NCBI RefSeq assembly: GCF_037975245.1
Contig: NC_092572.1
Coordinates: forward strand, 27,575,989 to 27,639,988
Source of the DNA: Apostichopus japonicus
Lineage: Eukaryota; Echinodermata; Holothuroidea; Aspidochirotida; Stichopodidae
Length of the DNA: 64,000 nt
Reading direction: 5' to 3'
Below the pieces are notes generated by a model. The model did not search any database and was not told the origin of the DNA. It saw nothing but the letters and a program-made list of their open reading frames with translations. Made by a program: the position numbers and the translations under genes. Shown here in pieces: positions 40,901 to 51,090 of this stretch (position 1 is the stretch's first letter; each line of letters opens with the position of its first letter).

Positions 40901-43900
40901 AGGGCAAACGTACCCGGGTTATGAAGTACCTGTTCATACTCTCCCATTTTCTCATATATGTAAATAGCGCCGCCAATCCTATCATCTATAACTTCCTCAG
41001 TGGTGAGTCAATATTTATTGATATAAGTATCAAATATAGAAGTTCAAGTATGGAGGTAGGTAAAATACATAGTTTTTTCATAGTTACTATTCCGTACAAG
41101 AATTTTCAGTTCCAAGCTTTCAGAATTCATTCGAGTTATTGTTAATATGTGCGCAGTTATGACGTGTACAAGAAGAGGAAGGGAGGGGGCTCCCTCATCT
41201 CCATCATTAGTCGATGGAAAACTTTCAGTCCTCCCAGCCCCCTCTCCTTGAAATATGTTCAAGTCCATATCAATTTGTTTCCATGTATACGGAAGCTTAA
41301 AAGTGCCATCAACATAAGAAAGTCAACATTTTCAAGTAAATTTTTAGATAACAAGATAATATCTTATCCAAAGTCAGAAAAATGTTGGATTGCTCTAACT
41401 GAGCAATTGAACATTTTCTGCAAACTGTTTAATTGACAACTTATCAGATCTCGTCAATATAGCATTTCCTCTGCAAAATATTTAATTGTTCACTTCATTT
41501 CAACTGAGCAATTAAACAAATTTCTGCAAAATGTTGAATTGACCACTTCATTCCAGCTGAGCAATTGAACAATTTTCTGCATAATGTTTAATTGACAGAT
41601 ATTATCTTGTTATCTAAACAATTTACTGAAAAATGTTGACTTATTGGGGCAAACTTTTCTTATGTTGATGGCACTTTTAAGCTTCCGTAAATGGTAGAGT
41701 CGCAATGGAAGTTTCACAGCTGTATCTATTGCCTCATTTTTGATCTTGGTTGGTTGAATGGGCGGGGCTTGTACGGTTGAGTGTGTATACATGTACGTAC
41801 GCGATATTGATGTCAAGCACGTGCACACCTATACGTACACACACAAACATGTACTGTTCAATTGTGGGCGTTTTTATTGCTATGGGTAGGTTAGGTCTTT
41901 ATGTGGGAGTGTCAGAAATGTAAAGAAAATGATATCTTTGACTAGTTTACCCTACGACGTATTCATTCAGCAATGTATTATGTCAATCCAGACAGTTTTG
42001 TTTAAACAACACGCGGTCAAAAGTTCAACTCGATTGTTCACTTGTTGTGTGGCGGCTAGCACAGTCAGGAATTCACGTTGGGTAAATAGTCAAACGCTAT
42101 AGCGTAGCAGAACTTAGTAAAATGAGCCCTCGGCAGCTGAGATCAGAGAGAGATAGAGAAGTTTCCGTAAGAAAAGAAGATGACAATACCTGTCTTGATT
42201 CCTCTGATGATTCTTTATTTGAATGACTTGCAATTAATAAAATGAGTTTCGATGTTGAGACTGATAGTGATATTAAGTTGAAATTAATGGTGCTTCGAAG
42301 TGATCGCTTCGCAGACAGATATGCAAGTCCTCGGCTAGCGCAGAGAAGCCGGGCGGTTCTAGGCCTGCGCACGTGTTCACATTGCTTCTACCATGTAGTT
42401 GTAATGGAACAACTACCTGCTTCTCCACAGTTAAGGTATCGCAGTGCTTCACAAAGCTCACCAAATAAATATGCACTACGTCATCAAGGAAGGGTGTGAT
42501 TGGTCAGCAGGAAAGGTAAACTAATGAATAATTAACGTGTGCGTGCAAGGTGTAGAACTTAATGCTAAACTATCCAATAGGAGCTATTATCTAAAACGTC
42601 AGCTGCTTAGCATACGTCATGATACAAATTTCCTAAGATATAATAATATTACTTCACGCGTCATTGTAAACTTGACCTAGTTTGACATGAATGTAACCTT
42701 GTAACATGCAGAGAGCAAAAACAATATCATACATTAGAAATTGGCGTGAGAAAACACTAGTCCTTCCCGAGAGTTGAGAAGTGAACAAGAAGTTCAAAGA
42801 AGCCGTCGACGCGCACTCCGAGGGACCTGGAGATTCAAGTAGCAGGCCAGACATACTATTACATGACACACTGTACAAAAGACATGACCTGGAAATCCAT
42901 CCAGGTCCCTATGTACAACTTTAATTGTTAAATTATTTCTTCTCTCCAATTAGTAGTGTACATTTGGATGTACAAGAAAATCCATGTATTAAATAATATC
43001 AGTAATGTACGACATCTGACGAGCGCTCCAAAGTTCATGTCCGTACAGTTTTCCATTGAACGGGAATTGTGTGTTCGGGGGACGCGCACACTGTTGTACG
43101 TGAAATGCGACAAAGCAAATTGATATGCATAGGCTTCTAACACACATAATGCAGTGAATAGCAATCTAAAAGCAACATAAGAATCTGATTTATGAAGAAC
43201 ATGTTCCCTAATTTCACATACCCTACGGACCAAGTTGCAATGTGTACGATCCTAAAAGCTACGAACGATCAGTATCAGTTATTCAATTGTTTTAAGAAAG
43301 GCGGGAACTTTGGAGTTGAACATTATAACGTAACCTGTCACAAATTTAACACTTCCCGAAAGTTCGTGGTTCGCTTAGTTACATAATGAATGTGGCAGCC
43401 ATGCTTTTATGACATTACTTGTTAACAGAATACAAATAATATGGAGTAACATAAGAATAAAGTGACGCCGCGGTATGACGTCACGTCTCATGACTCACCA
43501 TGGCTGGTACATTACGTCACTGTAAGAAACGGAGCGTTCTAGCCTTCGTCGTCACGTGTGTATTGTAAACCTGTAAATATACTTAAAACAATTAGTCTCT
43601 CATGTAACGTATACGCTATGTGAGGGTATGCAGCAATAATTGGATATTCATAATAGTTGAATACACATAACTGTCGAATAATGATTCAACCAGTTGTGAC
43701 AGTTTCCTAATGATAATACCTCTCTAAACAGTTCTTTCGTACCGTGCTTCAGAGCACTCGTATTGACAGTACAACAGTTCATAGCCTTTACCTAATAGAC
43801 ACATGATATTCATACTGCTCATACCGTTGGTACGAGAGCTCTGAAGCGGGACAAGACAGTACAGTATAGAACAAAACTGTCCCATCCGGTGAAATGATGA

Positions 43901-44359
43901 CACAGTTGAATTCCACACTAAAATGAATATGCAAAATCCATTGCATGAAGATCTGAGACAATGTCTTAAATTGGAATTAGGGCGCATTCCAGTGAAACTC
44001 GAAAGCACTTCGTTTACGCTGTACAAAATCTGGTATTCACGGCCTTAACCTGAAAATGCAGATGAATGCGGTCTTGATCTAAAACATATTAATTCGAAGC
44101 ATATATCGAACAGGGAATATCTACCTGCTACCCTAATATTACCATTTTGTTTCCAACAGCTAAGTTCCGCCGAGAGTTTCAGGCCGCCCTTTGTCCTTTC
44201 CTACAAGCCAAACAACGCACAAGAGGCTATTCCAGAGCAACACTTAACAGCCGGACTAGGCGGACGATAAGCCGGGAATCGCGCCCGTCTAGTAACACTG
44301 CCGCTCTATCCACGGAGAGTATGCGCATGTCCAATTTATCCAGATTTCCAGAATCTTAG
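34561..44359 (+). CDS. Orexin-receptor-type class A neuropeptide GPCR, complete, 7 coding exons
   Basis: Exons 34,561-34,944; 35,761-35,919; 36,649-36,726; 38,174-38,275; 39,169-39,401; 40,869-41,002; 44,160-44,359 join at GT-AG sites (phases 0,0,0,0,2,1) into 429 codons plus stop. The seven-helix G-protein-coupled receptor should sit in the plasma membrane. Landmarks: N-glycosylation sites N2 and N18; TM1 N66; TM2 D94; TM3 C121 and D145-R146-Y147; ECL2 C205; TM5 P231; Ser/Lys-rich third loop to about 292; TM6 with F305 and C308; TM7 N355-P356-I-I-Y359; helix 8 KFRREFQ and C375 (possible palmitoylation). Closest resemblance is to vertebrate orexin receptors (TVTNYYIVNL, CKLIPY, ALNL, NSAANPIIYNFLS), whose protostome orthologues are allatotropin receptors. 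Oddity: TM6 Pro6.50 is Leu311. Length matches the family (about 425-445). Class is certain; orexin type is likely but untested by a tree. Confidence 0.92.
35265..35660. mobile_element. Putative foldback element in GPCR intron 1
   Basis: GCCACGTGGCGTGCAC near 35,266 and the inverted ACGCCGCTGTCACGTGG near 35,640 flank about 370 bp containing poly-T and poly-C runs. The ends match imperfectly. Confidence 0.4.
35761..35919 (+). CDS. GPCR coding exon 2 (TM3, TM4)
   Basis: Acceptor TTGTTGTCAG and donor TTTG|GTAAGT; 53 codons, phase 0 on both sides. Encodes TM3 ending AADRYLAIC, loop 2 and TM4 with W171 and IPSPF. Confidence 0.95.
35974..36256. mobile_element. MITE-like ~280-bp palindrome in GPCR intron 2
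   Basis: The outer ends (CACACAGAGAACACAGTTAC at 35,974 and its inverted, slightly diverged match ending 36,256) and the inner arms (ACAGTTAGAACTGAGGATAT versus ATATCCTCAGTTCTTACTGT) mirror each other around about 36,105. Nearly the whole element can fold into one hairpin, typical of non-autonomous MITEs. No target duplication is obvious. Confidence 0.85.
36649..36726 (+). CDS. GPCR coding exon 3 (extracellular loop 2)
   Basis: Small 26-codon exon between TTTATTACAG and GAG|GTGTGT, phase 0. It encodes the ECL2 beta-hairpin region with C205, expected to disulphide-bond C121. Confidence 0.85.
38174..38275 (+). CDS. GPCR coding exon 4 (TM5)
   Basis: 34 codons between TACATTCAAG and ATG|GTGAGT, phase 0. 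Encodes SLWFEQSLSK then TM5 VYHICLIF...VIPLCVIAVAY with the conserved proline P231. Confidence 0.92.
39169..39401 (+). CDS. GPCR coding exon 5 (loop 3, TM6)
   Basis: Acceptor CTTACACAG; donor ACTAG|GTAGGT, phase 2. Choosing the GT four bases further on would include an in-frame TAG, so the upstream GT is required. Encodes the Ser/Thr/Lys-rich third loop (KSTKSS repeats, likely kinase sites) and TM6 with RKVARMLILL and FAVCYFLMHAL. Confidence 0.92.
39500..39790. mobile_element. Foldback repeat copy in GPCR intron 5
   Basis: Shares ACTTCCTAATG-TAATACC, TGCTTCAAAGCACTCGTACC and ATGTTCATACT-CTCGTA blocks with 43,680-43,870. The CTTCA-AGCACTCGTA block has an inverted partner within each copy. Confidence 0.65.
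40869..41002 (+). CDS. GPCR coding exon 6 (ECL3, TM7)
   Basis: Acceptor TTGACGCAG, donor AGTG|GTGAGT, entering phase 2 and leaving phase 1. Encodes an acidic ECL3 (YEDHDCEGK) and TM7 ending NSAANPIIYNFLS. Confidence 0.94.
41288..41690. mobile_element. Foldback element with internal tandem units in GPCR intron 6
   Basis: Inverted arms of about 80-90 bp (41,288-41,367 and 41,602-41,690) share GGAAGCTTAAAAGTGCCATC, ATCAACATAAGAAA and TTAGATAACAAGATAATATC. The core (41,398-41,600) holds about four units with CTGAGCAATTGAACA and TTTCTGCAAAATGTTTAATT. This gives TIR plus internal minisatellite, the same architecture as the unrelated element at 7,975. Confidence 0.88.
43476..43558. promoter_or_regulatory. 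CRE / AP-1 / E-box cluster in GPCR intron 6
   Basis: TGACGTCA at 43,476-43,483, TGACTCA at 43,491-43,497, TTACGTCA at 43,512-43,519 and CACGTG at 43,553-43,558 lie within 83 bp. All are core bZIP or bHLH sites. An intronic enhancer is possible; there is no direct evidence of use. Confidence 0.35.
43680..44030. mobile_element. Foldback repeat copy in GPCR intron 6
   Basis: Related to 39,500-39,790. The internal inverted pair is CGTGCTTCAGAGCACTCGTA at 43,742 versus TACGAGAGCTCTGAAGC at 43,832. It lies about 120 bp upstream of the last coding exon. Confidence 0.65.
44160..44359 (+). CDS. GPCR coding exon 7 (helix 8, cytoplasmic tail, stop)
   Basis: Acceptor TGTTTCCAACAG. The split codon G|CT gives Ala364, then KFRREFQAALCPFL (helix 8, Cys375), then an Arg/Ser-rich tail (RTRRTISRESRPSS, likely arrestin/kinase sites) to TAG at 44,357. 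No AATAAA was found in the next few hundred bases. Confidence 0.92.
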
Positions 44360-44786
44360 GAGGCGGATGAAAATGGTCATGTGATACAAGTGAATGTTCT
44401 TATTACAAGGAAGGTAACACAAAAAGTGCAGTTCTAAATTCTACGACAAGACTAGAGTATATGGCCCGGTGAATCTTAAATCTCGTTTGCTGTAATATCT
44501 TTCATGGCAACATCGTAATGTCCATGTGATCTGACAAATCAGTCGAAGATGATTCTGTACAGTAGTTCAAATATCCGAGCAAGATGTCCAAACAAAATGG
44601 CCAAACAAAATCAAAACTATAGGATTAAATGTGTCCTCCGAAAGGAAATAAGGGCGGCATTGAGGAACTTAGCATTCATAGACTCCGGATGTGTGACCTG
44701 ATAATTTCGTAACGTAAAATAATACAAAACTGTTATCAAACTGCTTATCAACTAAAGAGCCTGTGTAAGAAAATGCGTACAAGTAA

Positions 44787-45155
44787 TTGGGCCTGACGTT
44801 TCGATCTTAGCAAGTTTTTATTCAGAGGCTGAATGACAAGTAACGGTAACAGAATGGGCAAATACACGCACATTATACAGGCAGGTTAATGAGCAGAGTG
44901 AACACAAAAAAGACAGATGTAAGAGGATTAGTAGACTAGGGATGGAGAGAAGAAAGAAACCAAGAGGCCGGGGGAAGAGGAGAGGTATATATATGAGATA
45001 AACTGTAGAGGGACAAAGTATCTCTTAAAAAGAGAAGGACAAAGACAGAAAAATGTAGAGGAAGAATTGGAAGAGAGCTACGAGAAGGCAGGTGACAGGG
45101 AAGGGGGGGGGGTGAGGGAGCAGATCCTGCTAGGATCGAAACGTCAGGCCCACTT
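44787..45155. mobile_element. Short TIR element (GGGCCTGACGTTTCGATC ends)
   Basis: The left end GGGCCTGACGTTTCGATCTT (44,789) and right end GGATCGAAACGTCAGGCCC (to 45,151) are inverted repeats of about 26 bp. The right end adds a local ATCCTGCTAGGAT palindrome. A diverged copy of the body lies at 17,022-17,217 in the opposite orientation. There is no ORF, so it is non-autonomous. Confidence 0.85.
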
Positions 45156-45719
45156 ACATTTACAATAATCGTCATACGTAATATTTGCAATAGGGGTTCT
45201 ACTCGTAATGCGTTAGGTTGGCATATAATATTTATTATAATAGTCTAATGAGAACTTCATATCAGAATACATAAACAAATGCGTATGTTTCTAATACGTC
45301 TTCTGCCGTGCAAGCAGTAGTGTTTGTTACAGATCCTTTTCCGTTTTGTTTTGAACAGATCAACTTATGTGACTCTTATCAAATAATGGTACTAACCAAA
45401 TATTTAGTACATGGACTATTGTATAGTTGGTAAACAATTTCAATATAAAAAAATATTCTATAGTGTTGTACTTTTCCTAGTGTATATGAAGCATTGAGTG
45501 CAGTCGAGCCAAGTATTTAAATTAGGTTTGAAAATTCGGATCTTAAAATTTGTTTTTCAGTAAATATTTACTGGCACGCTATGTGAGCAACTTGAGCAGT
45601 TTACTCGTTGCCAGATAGGAATCAACATGCATTAACTCATATAACAGAAACCGTGGAACCTGGCATTGTTGACAGTTGGTTTTCAACGAAATATTGCGAA
45701 AGGTTCAACATAAATTTGT

Positions 45720-46265
45720 GTACATTAAGATCAATGGAAATTCGCGTCTCTGTATGATTAAAAAAGAATAGCGTAATATTGGATCAACGAATAACGATAG
45801 AATCAACAAAGCTTTATCGTTTACTGTTCGAACCATAGAGATTCGCCTGGTGCAATAGGATAGGTACAGATTAATGTTACGATGTGTTACGATATTAGTG
45901 TTCAATAGCATCATAGGTTCTTGTAAGATACAATGGAGGTTTACGTTTGATAGCATCAACAGAGGTTTACGTTAGATAGCATCAACAGAGATCCGCGTAT
46001 GATAGCATGAACAAGGACTCGCATTAGATAGAAAATGAGATTCACGAACAATAACAACAATATATATATTGGAGTTTGATAACATCGACACAGATGAGGA
46101 TTTGAAAGCATCAACATAGAATGGAGTTTGATATCATCAACATATAATCGAGTTTGATATCATCAACATATGATCGAGTTGTTTGATATCATCAACATCG
46201 ATTCGCGTTTTGATGGCAGGAAAACAGATTCGCGGTTAATAGCATCAAGAGAGATTTCCATATAA
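45720..46265. repeat. Degenerate ~30-bp minisatellite
   Basis: Variants of GAGTTTGATATCATCAACAT / GTTAGATAGCATCAACAGAG recur at irregular 28-33-bp intervals, clearest between 45,945 and 46,240. Confidence 0.8.
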
Positions 46266-46419
46266 TGAAAGAAGTATATTTATTAAAACTGCTATTTGTA
46301 TATAGATTATTGTACATTCTGTACATAGCTGCTTTTAAGAAAACCAAATACCTTAAGAAGTATTAATAGAGTTATTTTAATGTTACAAATTCAAAATGTG
46401 TAAACTTGTATAAAGGGAA

Positions 46420-46874
46420 TTATTTATTTTTAAATGTTATCTTATTGGGGAAAACTTCAATCCACAAGTGTATAACGTTACGCTGTGCGATAGTTATATT
46501 CGGGTCGGTAATGTTGAAATCCATATCAAAGTAAGGGAGCAGGCGCCCTACATCGCTTGTAGGGCGCCTGCGAAAATAGTGTTCTTCATGGTAAGGATCG
46601 TCAAAATTTAGTCCACAATATTGGGTTTTAAAGATTTCCTGTGTCACTTTTTAGCCAAAAGGTCGTAGAAACTGTATTATATAAACTACGTGACATTATT
46701 ACAAAATGCGGCAAGATTTTTAAGATGCGTCAGGTTAGTTCAAAACGTCGAAGTGTATGCCTCCTGTGTGATTCATTGGCCGTGTATGGTATACTGCCAG
46801 ATTTTAGACGTGTGCAGTTTGTTCTACGTCAATTTTATGACAATCTGAATGCTACATTTGACAGTTTAAATTGA
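46420..46874. other. Two divergent coding-like frames around 46.64 kb
   Basis: Minus-strand 46,647-46,420 (75 codons, GTG start only) and plus-strand 46,641-46,874 (77 codons) diverge from one point. The minus frame reads hydrophilic with YFRRRPTSDVGRLLPYFD; the plus frame ends SLAVYGILPDFRRVQFVLRQ. Neither is recognised. They could be decayed transposon protein or chance. Confidence 0.2.
46539..46571. repeat. Perfect 13-bp hairpin, 7-nt loop
   Basis: GCAGGCGCCCTAC, loop ATCGCTT, then GTAGGGCGCCTGC: every stem position pairs and the stem is GC-rich in an AT-rich setting. Confidence 0.95.
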
Positions 46875-49800
46875 CATCCACTTAATAGATATATAGATGT
46901 GACAAGATGTAACCGTATCAAATCTTAAACAGAAATTAAAGAGTATGATTTTCAAATTTGGGCTAGAATGAATTTCAAACCAGTGACCTCGTGGATACCA
47001 CATTACGGTCACACACTGGTTACTCCCTAAAGTATGTAGTTCTCATAAACATGAACAAATCCCTTTAATTCCTTTATCCCCCGGATCATATACGTTAATA
47101 AACTGTTTATGGTAATTGCGTTTGTGATATGCATAATTATGAAAAACTTCAGTGGGTTTCTTTGCACGGATACGTGGTAGGCCCTTTTGATTCCAATAGA
47201 TAACAAAATACAAGTAAGAGGAATGGGAATGTATCTATTCATGTTCCCATTTTGTTTGTATTCAAATGAATATTTCAAAGTTGTAGTACATTATCCCGTT
47301 AATCAAATTGTGTGACGTTTTCCAGTGAGGTCAGTTCAGCGTTCTCATATGTTTAACGAAACATTATGTGTTCAGATAGCCTCCATTATATTACCATTTT
47401 GGGTTTTGTTGGGCAGCTTATACCTAGTCATGATAACCTGTATTTGATGGGGACGATAATACGGAAGGGAGGGGACCAGTATGGATGGCGTGATGAGAGC
47501 TATGGAGGGGATGACGGACGTTGAAGCAAGAAGACGGTCAAACATTGACCACACCCCTATCTTTTCCACCTTTGGTACTTCTATAATTGAATGATACATA
47601 CACCCCCACCCCCCCACCACCACCGTCCTTGTTGCTCAAAATGAGACTAAGTATTGTTTGTAAGGGAGGGGCAAATACTGTATTATACAATAAATCTTAA
47701 GTACGCAACAAAAAAGTAAAACCGAGTTTGTATTTCTTTAAGTTATATTTTATTCAAACACGATCTGCAGGAGGTTGTATTTTCCACTTAAGGCTCTTGT
47801 GAAATTACATCTCAAGCATTGACGTTCATCCAACTTTTACCTTTGGAGCTATCCCAACGTTTGTGAGAATGTCATCTTCATTCTCAGATCAAATGTCTCA
47901 CAAACAAACCAACAAAAAGCAAAAACGATAACCGTTCTTGTACTGAACCATTACGGCTGTAATGCATACGAGGTTTAAACAATTAAGAATAAACATCGAA
48001 ACTATCTTGTAGAGTTGATGATGGATTTAAAGACAACATATCACCTTCACTTCGGGATTTATTGTACTTAAAATTGGCGCTACATATAGCGTATGGTAGA
48101 CATGGATACCTTACGATATCAGTTATTAATTAAAAGACTTTCACTTGTTGAACTCTGCTGACTGAAATGATCATTGATCAGCAATTCAAAAACACAACTC
48201 AAGACGGTGGATCTACAACGTACCGTCATACGTATGGTCATTCAAGTGATACCGTCTGTTGTTATTAACTTTGCAGGGTTTTCAGACTGAACTCTGACGA
48301 CTGAAAATGACCATTCATATCCACAAAGCAATAAAGTCCTCTTATTCATTAAGGTGGATCTATATACTAAATATGTAACAATGTACACGATATTTCACAC
48401 TTTCACTTCTATGTGTGTCAAATGAGGTTTTACCAGAAAATGCACGAGTTTTCACATACTAAGGTGGATCAACATACAATGTACGAAGTTAATTCACGCT
48501 TTACTACATAATGGACTCAAGCCTTGAGTTACATTGACCTTGAATGACCTATAACCTCATAATATGCAAGAGAGCTCTTACTAGGGTGGGTTTACCCACA
48601 AGTAGTTCTCAAACCACTGTACATGATTTCACAGGCTTTTCTCTCTATTCCATTTGTTTATTTGTTAACCTGATTACATGGGCAAATATAAAGTTATAAA
48701 GTTACATAACTTACAGCCAAGATTTTAATCAGAAAGTAGCATTGCTGTTATCAAGATAAAACTCTCGGGAAATATTTAGAAAAGCTTAGCAAACCTCGTT
48801 ACACAGTAATGTCTAACATGCAGTTCAGTGACTTAGATGGGGCAATTAGACACATCTTTTATCTGATATCTAAAGGTTCATGACAAGAGATAGCATGCCT
48901 ACAAGACCACGCCAGATTGTGCTGTTTTATTGACATCAAGGAACCATTGATTTCTACTATATCATCAGCGATATCGCAATGCAGTTAAGTTGACTTTTGC
49001 AAAGTTACTTTCACCTTCTATTATAGTTCATAGTTACTACACAATGAAATACAGCATTCAATGTTGCTGAATGTGTAGCAAGGAATAAGCCAACTTAACA
49101 CATCGCTGATTGTCCTACTTATGTCCATTTTCAAAATATGTAAGTAACTTTCGTATTCATACCATTAGAAGAAAAACACAACTCTGCTTTGAACTGAAAT
49201 GACCTTTGGCCCCATTTCCCATTCATTACTGAAACAAGGCAAACGCTCCATCATACGAGACCTATTGTGACTGGAAGACTACATCTTAAATATTGCTTTT
49301 GTTGTAAACTCCAAACAGTTATCAATTGAGTAACACATCCAAGTAGACTTCAACCATATAAATATACAATATTACCATACACTGAAATAAACCTTGACCA
49401 TATAATCCAGCAGGAAAAAACATTTCCAACAATTGTGATTGGCAGAGTATATCATTATGATAAAAACTGTGATAACCATTGAGTGGTGTTAAAAGGAGCT
49501 CGGGAAGAAAGATCTGGTTGAGCGAACCAATGGCATGTAGTATCTTAATCAACTTTGTTTTTACATAACGTCATACTCAAGGTTACCTGCGACGAACTAT
49601 GTACTTTTTTTGCGCCTTCTACTAACGTGTTTGCTAGCAATGTGAACAAGCTTTTGGAGAGATGGTACATTGGTGGCCCTTTCCAATCAGCCATTGCCAG
49701 AAATGTCAACCTGGAAGAGACTAAAACCCTTGGACACCAATGACCCTACATTTATCTTTTATAGATTAATGAGGCCATTAACGAGTGCAAAAACTTGGAG

Positions 49801-50737
49801 AACCTTCTTTAGGATTGAGCAAACGGATTTCCAGCAAATAACATGAGAACAGATATTGACGGAAAGAAAGACACGATTGTTATGACACAAGCTTCATTGA
49901 TGATGCTAAATAAGCAACAGACAATGTTTGGAACCCATTCTGAGGGTTCCTCATATGGGGTATGGAATTTAACTTTAGAATGTGCTTGCAAATTGAAACT
50001 GTGTAAGGAAAATCCATATTATACACCATAGGTATTAAAATATGTTTCACAGTGATAATGAACACATCCTCTAACCATCAATGGTCTTTGCAATGTTCTT
50101 TGAAGTGCATTCTGTGAAATGTTAGATAATTCATGGTTCTACTGAATTTTACTTTACAACATGTTACCAACGATAACATTAATATAGTACACAACAGGTA
50201 ACATGAACTCTGAATGTTCTTTTCTCTCATCAGACTTACTATGCAAAGGAGGGCAGCACATTACCAACTTGCAATTACCACTTGCACATACTTGTTTATA
50301 TGATACTGACAACTGTGAGCTACGTACATTACATAAACTGGAATGGGAAAACTCTCTGATAGTATTTAAGAGGCAACACTGGCAAATTGAAACATTGAAT
50401 AAAATACATATTTCAATAAACTATTACCCGATTTAACTGAGCAATTCTATCATGGACAAATGATGCGTTATAAAACTCCTAGTTTATCGCATTGTGTATA
50501 TGACAAAAACCAAATTCCCAGTCTTCTTGTCGTATAACCAACGCGCCTTCATTACATTCTTTGCTGAACTGATTGCTATTGTGGTAATTATACTGTATTA
50601 AAGTCCTCCAACTTTTTCTCCCCTATTAAGTCATTGTAACTGTAGCATATACTTTGTTGTACATTCAGTAGTATGGCAGTATATATTTGCTACAAATGCT
50701 GGTGATTTTCTGGTGATGTAAATGAAGTCAGTGATCT
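46875..50737. other. No recognised gene
   Basis: AT-rich with scattered short frames. 46,970-47,025 (minus) has a weak B-box-like GGTTTGAAATTC but no sound tRNA fold. Confidence 0.5.
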
Positions 50738-51090
50738 CTACCAGTTTCTATAACATACATTACATTTGTAATACTTGCAGCTTGCAGGTAGAGTAGGTCT
50801 TCAGACTGGTCTGATGTCAAATTTCATGATATCTCCTTCAGATGAGAGCCTGGGGGGTTACCCTGTGGTCATACTAACATCGCTTTATCCCCTATTCAGA
50901 TTGTAACTTAATCGCTACCAGTTTCTACAACATAGATAACATTTTTCATACTTGCAGCTTGCAGGTAGAGTAGGTCTTTAGACCAGTCTGATGTCAATCT
51001 TCCTGATAATTCCTTCAGATGAGAGCCTGGGGAGTTGCACTGTGGTCATACTATCATCGCTTTATCCCCTATTCAGATAGCAGCTTAATG
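50738..51090. repeat. ~177-bp tandem duplication
   Basis: 50,738-50,914 and 50,915-51,090 share CTACCAGTTTCTA, CTTGCAGCTTGCAGGTAGAG, CTTCAGATGAGAGCCTGGGG and ATCGCTTTATCCCCTATTCAG in order, with about 10-15 percent difference. Confidence 0.93.

Noticed and set aside
42122-42499. Two consecutive ATG frames (34 and 85 codons) in GPCR intron 6, the first acidic and Ser-rich
   Set aside because: They look mildly coding-like but are unrecognised and separated by stops; they may be decayed retroelement. Not enough support to annotate.
46970-47025. Minus-strand tRNA-like sequence with a GGTTTGAAATTC B-box
   Set aside because: No acceptable A-box or acceptor stem; it does not fold as a tRNA and no repeat copy supports a SINE.
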